Assembly: GCA_041588495.1 (NCBI GenBank)
Contig: JBFGWM010000002.1
Location: 1 to 39,069 of the forward strand
Direction: 5' to 3'
Origin: JBFGWM01 sp041588495
GTDB taxonomy: Bacteria > Pseudomonadota > Gammaproteobacteria > Pseudomonadales > JBFGWM01
Length of the DNA: 39,069 nt
The translations under genes and the position numbers were made by a program. Of the stretch, positions 16,822 through 23,604 are shown piece after piece. Position 1 is the stretch's first letter; every line of letters starts with the position of its first letter. The notes beneath the pieces were generated by a model that saw nothing but the letters and a program-made list of their open reading frames with translations, did not search any database and was not told the origin of the DNA.

Positions 16822-17397
16822 TCAGTCCTGTGCCGAGGGTCCGGCGCCGTTGTAAATGAGTCCGCCGCTTGCGGCGTAGCCGCGCAGCAGGTCCACCGCC
16901 TCGTCACGCAGCACGTCCTGCTCCACCTCGATGCCGCGCGCGGCCAGTGCGGCCTCCCAGGGCTGGGGCTTGACGCCCTCATCGAACCCGATGCCGCGCA
17001 CGTCCTCGTCGCGGGCGGCGCACACCACCCGGCCGGACGACGCCCAGGGAATCGCGCCGAGGCACATGGCGCACGGCGCGGCGCTGGTGACCAGTTCGTA
17101 GTCGGGACCGAGATTATAACGGCCGAGCGCGCGTTCGGCGAAAAGCAGGGCGACCATCTCCGCGTGCAGGACGGAGCAGCGCTCGGCCTCCACGCAATTG
17201 ACGCCGACCGCGACCAGTTGCGAGCGCGGCAGGTCGAAGACCGCCGCGGCGAACGGCCCGCCGGCGCGCCGCTCAACGTGTTCACGGCACAGTTCCAGAA
17301 CGAACCGCATCCGCCCCTGCACTGAGGATGCGTCGGCCGGGTGGTTTGCACAGAACTTCGGAATCCAGTCGGGAAGCTCGAGTACGAAACTGCTCAT
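16822..17397 (-). CDS. Nucleoside/guanine deaminase-like zinc enzyme (CDA superfamily)
   Basis: Protein of 191 residues of the cytidine-deaminase-like superfamily. Zinc site: H78-A-E80 in CSVLHAEMVALLFAE, then P108-C109-x-x-C112 in SAAPCAMCLGAIPWA. This pattern belongs to the tRNA-adenosine/guanine/dCMP deaminase group, which hydrolyses an amino group from a purine or pyrimidine. It is not the usual TadA: the N-terminus (LPDWIPKFC) and the long central NLGPDYELV loop are unlike it. The start ATG 17397 overlaps the TGA of the upstream ankyrin gene (ATGA). With pyrF downstream, a base or nucleoside salvage role is likely. The actual substrate cannot be told. Confidence 0.8.
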   Translation of the reverse strand: MSSFVLELPDWIPKFCANHPADASSVQGRMRFVLELCREHVERRAGGPFAAAVFDLPRSQLVAVGVNCVEAERCSVLHAEMVALLFAERALGRYNLGPDYELVTSAAPCAMCLGAIPWASSGRVVCAARDEDVRGIGFDEGVKPQPWEAALAARGIEVEQDVLRDEAVDLLRGYAASGGLIYNGAGPSAQD

Positions 17398-17978
17398 CGG
17401 CCACGCAGCGCCTGCAGCGCGTCGCGGTAATTGCGCGCCCGTGCACAATCCTCCGCGGTATAGCCCTGCTCGTTACGAATCCGCGGATCGGCGCCGTACT
17501 TGATGAGCAGGCGCACGATGTCGGCGTGACCGCCCTGGGCGGCCTTCAGCAGCGGCGTCTCGCCGTGCTCGTCCTGGCAGTTCACCGCGGCACCTTCCTC
17601 GACCAGTTCGACGAATTTCTTCTGGTCTCCAGCCCGCGCGGCCTCCAGCAACTCGTAGTCGAGTTTCTCGATCTCGGTGGTGATCTCCGAATTGATGATC
17701 AGGGTCGGCAACTCGCTACGGCAGTAGCGGCACAGGATCGCCTCGGACTTCACGAACTCGGCACAGAACGGGCACTGCCGCTTGTACACGTGGCCATGGG
17801 AAAACGGCTGCGAACGGGTGATCGCGTGACCCACCTTGGTCCCGGTATAGCGGCCCATTCCGATCATGCCGAGAACCACGCCGATCACCACCAGGATCAG
17901 GCCCCCGAGCGGCGAGGCCACCATGTAGAGGATCACCCCGGCCAACAGGATGAAGCCACCGACAATCAAGAGGATCAT
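17394..17978 (-). CDS. Membrane-anchored zinc-ribbon and ankyrin-repeat protein
   Basis: Protein of 194 residues. Two hydrophobic segments at the N-terminus (LLIVGGFILLAGVILYMVAS and GLILVVIGVVLGMIGMG) form a hairpin. A zinc ribbon follows, CPFCAEFVKSEAILCRYC (CxxC-x10-CxxC), then at ~105-190 about two and a half ankyrin repeats (DYELLEAARAGDQKKFVELV, GETPLLKAAQGGHADIVRLLI, GYTAEDCARARNYRDALQAL). Ankyrin repeats bind other proteins. ATG 17978 has GGGAAG seven bases upstream. It is the first gene of an operon with the deaminase and pyrF and is divergent from the coiled-coil gene at 18143. I recognise the parts but not the family; partner and role are unknown. Confidence 0.7.
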   Translation of the reverse strand: MILLIVGGFILLAGVILYMVASPLGGLILVVIGVVLGMIGMGRYTGTKVGHAITRSQPFSHGHVYKRQCPFCAEFVKSEAILCRYCRSELPTLIINSEITTEIEKLDYELLEAARAGDQKKFVELVEEGAAVNCQDEHGETPLLKAAQGGHADIVRLLIKYGADPRIRNEQGYTAEDCARARNYRDALQALRGR

Positions 17979-18084
17979 ATTTTACTTCCCTGCGACCTAG
18001 ATAAAGGATAGCAAGCCCGCCCGCCACGCCACCGGCTGCGCCGCAATGCCGGCAGTATATCGGTAAGCCATTTAAATCAGATGT

Positions 18085-18112
18085 TTGTGTGACAAACGAG
18101 ATGTACTATCTT
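18085..18112 (+). promoter_or_regulatory. Candidate sigma70 promoter upstream of the coiled-coil gene
   Basis: In a conspicuously AT-rich stretch of an otherwise GC-rich window, TTGTGT (18085-18090) and TATCTT (18107-18112) are separated by 16 bases. The matches are partial. The region lies between divergent genes, so promoters in both directions are expected. Confidence 0.35.
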
Positions 18113-18142
18113 ATAAATTGAACACAAATTGGACAGGTGTCG

Positions 18143-18718
18143 ATGGCCAAGGGAAAGGAAGAGGGCGACGAGAAGCCTGAACTCTCGGATGCCGAGCGGC
18201 TGCAGCGCATGGAGACGTCGGTACGCTTCAACAAGCTGCTGTTGATCGTCCTGGGCGCACTTTGCATCATCCTGCTCAGCGCGGTGATCACCGGCACCAT
18301 CGTGATCCAGCAGAGCCTCGACAAGGCCCCCGCTCCGGCGGAGGAAGAAAAGCTCACCGATGCCGCGGGTGAAGCCGCCCCCAGCCTGCGCAAGCGCCTC
18401 GCGGCCATCGAGGCGACCCAGGGCACCAACGCCGCCCGCATGGACGAGATCCAGAAGGCCACAGCCAGCCTGCAAATCATCGAGCGCACCGGACAGGTTG
18501 AGAAGATGCTGGAAATCCTTCGCCAGCAGGAACGTGACTACCGGGACCTGATGATCAACCTGAAAGCCGGGATGCACGACCTGTCGCGCATGGTCCCGGG
18601 TTCACGCACCTGGCTGGAGGAATACAACGAACGCATCGATCGCGGACTCGCCAACAGCCGCGAACGCGAAAAGCGATTGCGCGAGGTGCCCGAGATCAGG
18701 GAGCCGGCCGGCGCCTAG
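18143..18718 (+). CDS. Hypothetical single-TM coiled-coil protein
   Basis: Protein of 191 residues not matched to a known family. Layout: charged N-terminus (MAKGKEEGDEKPELSDAER), one membrane helix at ~32-55 (LLLIVLGALCIILLSAVITG), then a mostly helical, charged remainder with heptad-like spacing (LRKRLAAIEATQ, IERTGQVEKMLEILRQQE, YNERIDRGLANSREREKRLRE). A bitopic inner-membrane protein with a periplasmic coiled coil is suggested. ATG 18143 is preceded by GGACAGG; a GTG at 18137 would add two residues. Its stop TAG (18716-18718) overlaps the TAG of the convergent acyltransferase at a CTAG. Preceded by an AT-rich promoter-like region, it may be monocistronic. Function unknown. Confidence 0.7.
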   Translation: MAKGKEEGDEKPELSDAERLQRMETSVRFNKLLLIVLGALCIILLSAVITGTIVIQQSLDKAPAPAEEEKLTDAAGEAAPSLRKRLAAIEATQGTNAARMDEIQKATASLQIIERTGQVEKMLEILRQQERDYRDLMINLKAGMHDLSRMVPGSRTWLEEYNERIDRGLANSREREKRLREVPEIREPAGA

Positions 18719-19485
18719 CCCGGATTGGGTGGCGCGGCATCCAGCTTTTCAAGATCCGCCAGTTCCAGCAACTGCTGCTCAACCTCCTGCATCAGCGCAT
18801 CGCGGGTTTCCAGGCTGTAAGTGGAAGCATCGATGGGGCGGCCGATGTGCAGGTCGACCTCGCATCCGACGAACACCGAGGTGGTATCCGGAGGCAGCAC
18901 GTTCCGGGCGCCGCGAATGCCCAGGGGGACGATCGTGGCCCCGGTGTCCAGCGCCAGCATGAAACCGCCCTTCTTGAATGGCTGCAGTTTGCCGCTGCGG
19001 GAGCGGGTGCCCTCGGGCGCGATCCAGATGATCACGCCGCTCTCCATCTTCTCGCGGGCCCGCTCCAGGTCCTTCAGAGCCTGCTCGCGGTTGGCGCGGT
19101 CAATGGCGATGAACTCCGCGAGCTGCAGGCCCCGCCCCCATACCGGGACCCGGAACAGTTCCTTCTTGGCCACCATGCGGATCGACCCGTCGAGCGCGGC
19201 GAAGGTCAGGGGGATGTCATAGTGGGACGCGTGATTGCACATGAGAATGTACGCGCGGCCCGGCTCGAAAGTGAATTCATGGGGGTTGTGCACCACGAAC
19301 TGCAGGTCAATGTACTGCAGCAGCTTGCGCGCCCACCAGCGCAGCGTGTGGTCGGCAAACTCGCGGGTGAGGGTGCCGCGGGCGGCCTTCCAGATCGCGA
19401 TCACCGAGATATAGAGGGTCACGCCGACACTGCACAGCAGTATCCATGCCCAACGTAACGGATTGACCCTGCGTCCCGGCTTCAT
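18715..19485 (-). CDS. 1-acyl-sn-glycerol-3-phosphate acyltransferase (PlsC family)
   Basis: Protein of 256 residues. One hydrophobic segment at ~12-32 anchors it to the inner membrane. The acyltransferase box CNHASHYDIP gives H85-x4-D90. FRVPVWGRGLQLAEFIAIDR is block II, and IAPEGTRSRSGKLQPFKKGG is block III with E158-G-T-R161. ATIVPLGI is block IV. All four PlsC motifs are present and ordered. These enzymes acylate lysophosphatidate to phosphatidate, or related lysolipids. ATG 19485 is the start. Convergent with the coiled-coil gene, sharing CTAG at their stops. I avoid the symbol plsC because gammaproteobacteria carry several paralogues of this family and the main one cannot be identified here. 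Confidence 0.85.
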   Translation of the reverse strand: MKPGRRVNPLRWAWILLCSVGVTLYISVIAIWKAARGTLTREFADHTLRWWARKLLQYIDLQFVVHNPHEFTFEPGRAYILMCNHASHYDIPLTFAALDGSIRMVAKKELFRVPVWGRGLQLAEFIAIDRANREQALKDLERAREKMESGVIIWIAPEGTRSRSGKLQPFKKGGFMLALDTGATIVPLGIRGARNVLPPDTTSVFVGCEVDLHIGRPIDASTYSLETRDALMQEVEQQLLELADLEKLDAAPPNPG

Positions 19486-19539
19486 GTCGGACCAAATTTC
19501 GCGATCTACCCGGGAAAATATAGCCGATGGCAGGTCCGG

Positions 19540-19555
19540 GTTCCCGCAGGGGAAC
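19540..19555 (-). terminator. Stem-loop downstream of the GspE-like ATPase gene
   Basis: GTTCCC and GGGAAC pair around a four-base loop, 32 bases beyond the TAA stop at 19588-19590. No U-tract follows directly, so it would be a weak or factor-assisted terminator if it functions. It also sits ahead of plsC, where an AT-rich TATATT might serve as a -10. Confidence 0.2.
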
Positions 19556-19587
19556 TTCGGCCCAACCCTCTGCAGACAGGCGCAGAC

Positions 19588-21393
19588 TTATCTCTTCTTG
19601 GATTTCACCTGTACCGAGGGAGTGACCCGCAGGACCTCCTCGATCGTGGTCTCACCCGCGGCAACCCGGTATGCGCCACTCAGGCGGAGGGTGTGCATGC
19701 CTTCCTTGTAGGCGACGCGCCGCAACTCGGCGATGTCCGGATCATCGTGAATCATTTCGCCGATGGTCTCCGACATGGGCAGGATCTCGAACAGGCCGGC
19801 ACGCCCCAGGTAGCCGGTGTCACGACACTCCAGGCAGCCGACCGGCACCATGACCTTCTTGGGCACCGCCGCACTCCAGGGCCGCACCAGCATCTCCCAG
19901 TCCTCGCTGCGCACCTCGCCCTCGGTCTTGCAGTGGGGGCACAGCGTGCGCACCAGGCGTTGCGCCATGATCCCCGCGACCGCGGACTTGACGAGGTAGG
20001 GCGCGACCCCGATCTCGAGCAGGCGGGTGATCGCACTGGGTGCATCGTTGGTGTGCAGGGTGGAAAAAACCACGTGCCCGGTGAGCGCGGCCTGCACCGC
20101 CATCTCGGCAGTTTCGAGGTCGCGGATTTCGCCGACCATGATGATGTCCGGATCCTGGCGGAGCAGGGCGCGAACGCCGGCCGCGAAGGTGAGGTCGATG
20201 TTGTGCTGTACCTGCATCTGGTTGAACGCCGGCTCCACCATCTCGATGGGGTCCTCGATGGTGCACAGGTTGACCTCGGGCGTGGCCAGGCTTTTCAGGG
20301 TCGAGTACAGGGTGGTGGTCTTCCCGGATCCCGTGGGCCCGGTCACCAGGATGATCCCGTTCGGCTGGTTCACGATCTGCAGCCAGCGCTGGTAGTCCTC
20401 GCTGCCGAAGCCGAGTTCCGCGCTGGTCTTCAGCAGCACCTCGGGATCGAAGATCCGCATCACCATTTTTTCGCCGAACGCCGTTGGCAGGGTGGACAGG
20501 CGCAGTTCCACCTCGTTCCCCTCCGGGCTGCGCGTTTTCAGGCGCCCGTCCTGCGGCCGCCGCTTTTCCGCAAGATCCATGCGCCCGAGGATTTTCAGGC
20601 GGGCGGTGACTGCCGTCATGACCTGGGCCGGGAAATCGTAAACCTGGTGCAGCACGCCATCGATGCGGAACCGTACCCGCCCGGAATCGCGGCGTGGCTC
20701 GAGGTGAATGTCGCTGGCGCGCTGCTGGAAGGCATACTGCAACAGCCAGTCGACGATGTTGACGATATGCTGATCATTCGCATCCGGCGCCTTGAGATCG
20801 CCGAGTTGCAGCAACTGTTCGAAGTTACCGGTGCCCTTGCCCTTGTCCCGCGCATCATCCGCGGTGGCGCCGCTCACGGACTCCGACAGGCGGTAAAACT
20901 CGATGGTGAAGCGGTGGATATCCGCGGGATTGGCGACCATGCGCGTGATCTGCTTGCGCACCACCTGCCCGAGACCTTCCTCCCAGTTGTCCAGGAATGG
21001 CTGGGCGCTGACGATGAACACCTCGTCTTTGCGCACCTCCACGGCAAGGATCTTGTGTCGCTGGGCGAACGCGTAGGACATCACCGCGGTCACCGCGGCG
21101 ACGTTAATCTTGAGGGGGTCAATATGGTAAACCGGCTGCCCGGCCCATTCGCCCAGCCACTCTGTCAATGCATCGATGTCGAGAATCCGGCCCGGACGCG
21201 CCAGGTCCTCGATCTCGTGGAGGGCCACGACCTGCAGGGGGTGAAGGTGGGCGCGATCAGTGCCACGCGGCGCCATGATGATCTCCTCGGCCGTCCGCTG
21301 CTCAATGCGGCGGGACGAGACGAGGCCCTCCAGCACGCCCCGCAGGTCGAGGACAGTGCCGTCAGGAACCGGTTGTGGCTGAACACTGGCCAT
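19588..21393 (-). CDS. Stand-alone GspE/PilB-type secretion ATPase
   Basis: Protein of 601 residues from ATG 21393 (an in-frame ATG at 21459 would add 22). The N-terminal half holds MshEN-like modules. The motor domain has Walker A GPTGSGKTTTLYSTL (K358), an Asp-box (TIEDPIEMV), Walker B DPDIIMVGEIRD, His-box HVVFSTLHTNDAPSA and a zinc tetra-Cys CPHC...CLEC, all features of type II secretion and type IV pilus assembly ATPases. The conserved FNQMQVQHNIDLTFAAG is typical of GspE. No gspF, pilin, secretin or prepilin peptidase lies within this window. It may serve a machine elsewhere or a c-di-GMP-linked function. Start choice is uncertain because neither has a good Shine-Dalgarno. Divergent from the phosphate genes. 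Confidence 0.85.
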   Translation of the reverse strand: MASVQPQPVPDGTVLDLRGVLEGLVSSRRIEQRTAEEIIMAPRGTDRAHLHPLQVVALHEIEDLARPGRILDIDALTEWLGEWAGQPVYHIDPLKINVAAVTAVMSYAFAQRHKILAVEVRKDEVFIVSAQPFLDNWEEGLGQVVRKQITRMVANPADIHRFTIEFYRLSESVSGATADDARDKGKGTGNFEQLLQLGDLKAPDANDQHIVNIVDWLLQYAFQQRASDIHLEPRRDSGRVRFRIDGVLHQVYDFPAQVMTAVTARLKILGRMDLAEKRRPQDGRLKTRSPEGNEVELRLSTLPTAFGEKMVMRIFDPEVLLKTSAELGFGSEDYQRWLQIVNQPNGIILVTGPTGSGKTTTLYSTLKSLATPEVNLCTIEDPIEMVEPAFNQMQVQHNIDLTFAAGVRALLRQDPDIIMVGEIRDLETAEMAVQAALTGHVVFSTLHTNDAPSAITRLLEIGVAPYLVKSAVAGIMAQRLVRTLCPHCKTEGEVRSEDWEMLVRPWSAAVPKKVMVPVGCLECRDTGYLGRAGLFEILPMSETIGEMIHDDPDIAELRRVAYKEGMHTLRLSGAYRVAAGETTIEEVLRVTPSVQVKSKKR

Positions 21394-21483
21394 TGGCAAG
21401 CACCCGTTGACTGGGGCAGTCGCGAGTTGCGCCGGGCGGAGTTCGCGACCACCATTCATTTGTAATGTAGTGTACCGGATTCC

Positions 21484-21516
21484 CTGTCGCCTTCTGTGCC
21501 GACAAGGCTCTATACT
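21484..21516 (+). promoter_or_regulatory. Candidate promoter with degenerate Pho-box-like repeats
   Basis: A -10-like TATACT (21511-21516) lies ahead of the DUF47/Pit genes. Upstream are two CTGTC/CTGTG repeats (CTGTCG at 21484, CTGTGC at 21494), ten bases apart. PhoB boxes are CTGTCAT repeats 11 bases apart, located about ten bases before the -10. Spacing and AT-rich core are imperfect, so PhoB control is a suggestion only. Confidence 0.3.
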
Positions 21517-21546
21517 TCAGCACAAGTGGTCGTCGAGGGGCCCGAC

Positions 21547-22227
21547 ATGCCGATCAACAATCCGTTTGCCAACCTCTTCGGACGCTCCCCGTTCGGACCC
21601 ATGCAGGCACACATGGCCAAGGTGAATGACTGCGTGGCGGAGCTTGTCCCGTTCATGGAGGCAGTCATCGCGAACGACTGGGATCGTGCCGAGATGCTGC
21701 AGAAGCGCATCTCCGATCTCGAAAACGAGGCGGATGCCATCAAGCATGATGTGCGCTCCCACCTGCCCAAGCAACTGTTCCTGCCGGTTCCACGTTACGA
21801 TCTGCTGGAACTCCTGCACATGCAGGATTCGGTCGCCAACACGGCTCGCGATATCGCCGGCATCATGCTGGGCAGGAAAATGCGCATTCCGGAGAGCATG
21901 GCGACCGACATCACCGGTTACCTGAAAACCTCGGTCACCTCGGTCGAACAGGCCCACAAGGCGATGAACGAACTCGATGAATTGCTGGAAACCGGGTTCC
22001 TGGGCCGCGAGGTTTCCATCGTCGAGAAAATGCTCGCCCGCATCGATGAACTCGAGCACGAGGCCGACGCACTGGAGGTCGAGGTGCGCGCCAAACTGCT
22101 TGGCCTTGAGAAGGACCTTCCCCCCGTGGACGTGATTTTCCTGTACAAGGTGATCGATCATATCGGCGACCTCGCGGACCGTGCCCAGAAGTCCGGAAGT
22201 CGTCTGGAACTGCTGCTGGCCCGCTGA
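21547..22227 (+). CDS. DUF47/TIGR00153-family phosphate transport regulator
   Basis: A 226-residue all-helical protein of the DUF47 (PhoU-like) family: LFGRSPFGPMQAHMAKVNDCVAELVPFMEA, NDWDRAEMLQKRISDLENEADAIKHDVRSHL, then LPVPRYDLLELLHMQDSVANTARDIAGIMLGRKMRIP, and the later ELEHEADALEVEVR repeat. PhoU-type repeats bind metals through E/D-rich motifs. This gene is almost always next to a Pit permease, as here (31-base gap). It is thought to control or assemble the Pit transporter. ATG 21547 starts the conserved sequence. Family assignment is secure; mechanism is not. Confidence 0.9.
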   Translation: MPINNPFANLFGRSPFGPMQAHMAKVNDCVAELVPFMEAVIANDWDRAEMLQKRISDLENEADAIKHDVRSHLPKQLFLPVPRYDLLELLHMQDSVANTARDIAGIMLGRKMRIPESMATDITGYLKTSVTSVEQAHKAMNELDELLETGFLGREVSIVEKMLARIDELEHEADALEVEVRAKLLGLEKDLPPVDVIFLYKVIDHIGDLADRAQKSGSRLELLLAR

Positions 22228-22258
22228 GAGGCGGACAACAACACCGGGAACCCGCGTA

Positions 22259-23524
22259 ATGGAAATTATCGCCCAGCACGGAACTCTGTTTATCATCCTG
22301 GCCTGCCTGTTCGGGTTTTTCATGGCCTGGGGCGTGGGGGCGAACGACGTCGCCAACGCGATGGGCACATCAGTCGGCTCGCGCGCGCTCACCCTGCGCC
22401 AGGCCATCCTGATCGCCATGGTTTTCGAGTTTGCAGGGGCTTACCTGGCTGGGGGTGAGGTCACCTCGACCGTCCGCAAGGGCATCATCGACCCCGTGTT
22501 CATGGAGGACTCGCCCGACCTGCTGGTGTACGGGATGTTGTCTGCCCTGCTGGCGGCCGGCACCTGGTTGCTGGTGGCCACCTCGTTCGGCTGGCCGGTC
22601 TCAACCACCCATTCCATCGTCGGCGCCATCGTCGGATTTGCGGCGGTGGGCATCTCCGCGGATGCGGTGAAATGGGCCAAGGTGTACTCCATCGTGGCCA
22701 GCTGGGTGGTATCGCCGGTGATGTCCGGGGTCATCGCCTTCCTGATCTTCAAGAGCGTGCACCGCCTGGTGCTCGACACGGCGGACCCGTTCCGCAACGC
22801 GAAACGCTGGGTTCCGGTGTACATGTTCGCGGTCGGCTTCATCATTGCTCTGGTCACGCTGAAGAAGGGGCTCAAGCACGTGGGGCTCGATTTCTCCCCG
22901 GTGGAGGGATACGCGATTGCCATCGGTGTCGGCCTGCTGATCATGGCGATCGGGGTGATCCTGCTGCGACAGATCAAGGAAGACCCGATTGCGGACCAGT
23001 CGTTCCGCTTCTCCAGCGTGGAGAAGATTTTCGGCGTCCTGATGATCTTCACCGCCTGCGCCATGGCATTCGCCCACGGCTCCAACGACGTCGCCAATGC
23101 AGTCGGCCCCGTTGCAGCCGTGATCGGGGTGGTCAAGTCGGGCGGCCTCGTCGGGCAGAAATCGGCGATGCCCCCGGAAGTCCTGCTCCTCGGCGGGATC
23201 GGCATCGTGGTCGGGCTGACCACCTATGGCTACAAGGTGATGGCCACCATCGGCCGCAAGATCACTGAACTGACCCCCAGCCGCGGCTTTGCGGCAGAAC
23301 TGGCTGCGGCGACCACCGTGGTACTCGCGTCGGGCTCGGGGTTACCGATTTCCACCACCCACACCCTGGTCGGGGCAGTGCTCGGCGTGGGCATCGCACG
23401 CGGCATCGCAGCCCTTGATCTCGGCGTGGTGCGCACCATTTTCCTGTCCTGGATCATCACCCTTCCAGCGGGCGCATTGTTGTCCGTCATTTTCTTCTAC
23501 ACCCTGCGCGCAATTTTCGGCTGA
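22259..23524 (+). CDS. Low-affinity inorganic phosphate transporter (Pit family)
   Basis: A 421-residue membrane protein with the two Pit signature repeats. Repeat one: GVGANDVANAMGTSVGS near residue 24. Repeat two: HGSNDVANAVGPVAAVIG near residue 280. Other family signs are WPVSTTHSIVGAIVGF and LPISTTHTLVGAVLGVG. Pit proteins import metal-phosphate complexes driven by the proton gradient. Many hydrophobic segments lie across both halves, with a hydrophilic loop between. ATG 22259 begins the conserved start MEIIAQHG. It follows the DUF47 gene by 31 bases and is probably co-transcribed and regulated with it. Neither high-affinity pst genes nor phoBR are present in the window. Confidence 0.93.
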   Translation: MEIIAQHGTLFIILACLFGFFMAWGVGANDVANAMGTSVGSRALTLRQAILIAMVFEFAGAYLAGGEVTSTVRKGIIDPVFMEDSPDLLVYGMLSALLAAGTWLLVATSFGWPVSTTHSIVGAIVGFAAVGISADAVKWAKVYSIVASWVVSPVMSGVIAFLIFKSVHRLVLDTADPFRNAKRWVPVYMFAVGFIIALVTLKKGLKHVGLDFSPVEGYAIAIGVGLLIMAIGVILLRQIKEDPIADQSFRFSSVEKIFGVLMIFTACAMAFAHGSNDVANAVGPVAAVIGVVKSGGLVGQKSAMPPEVLLLGGIGIVVGLTTYGYKVMATIGRKITELTPSRGFAAELAAATTVVLASGSGLPISTTHTLVGAVLGVGIARGIAALDLGVVRTIFLSWIITLPAGALLSVIFFYTLRAIFG

Positions 23525-23572
23525 ACGGCCGCCCGCTTTTCGCGCCCGCCCGTCTGCGCTATAGCTAATAGT

Positions 23573-23602
23573 CAGGCGGCACCGCCTGCCACCGGAATCC
23601 GG
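23573..23602 (+). promoter_or_regulatory. Tandem inverted repeats just ahead of putA
   Basis: CAGGCGG/CCGCCTG (23573-23588) have perfect seven-base arms around two bases, followed by CCGG/CCGG (23592-23602) around AAT. They end two bases before the ATG at 23605 and could mask its translation start or form an operator. PutA here lacks the N-terminal ribbon-helix-helix regulator, so an external regulator would be needed. Confidence 0.35.
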
Positions 23603-23604
23603 CC

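Noticed and set aside
19693..21465. A 590-codon plus-strand frame opposite the GspE-like gene
   Set aside because: His- and Gly-rich shadow sequence; the minus strand carries all ATPase motifs.
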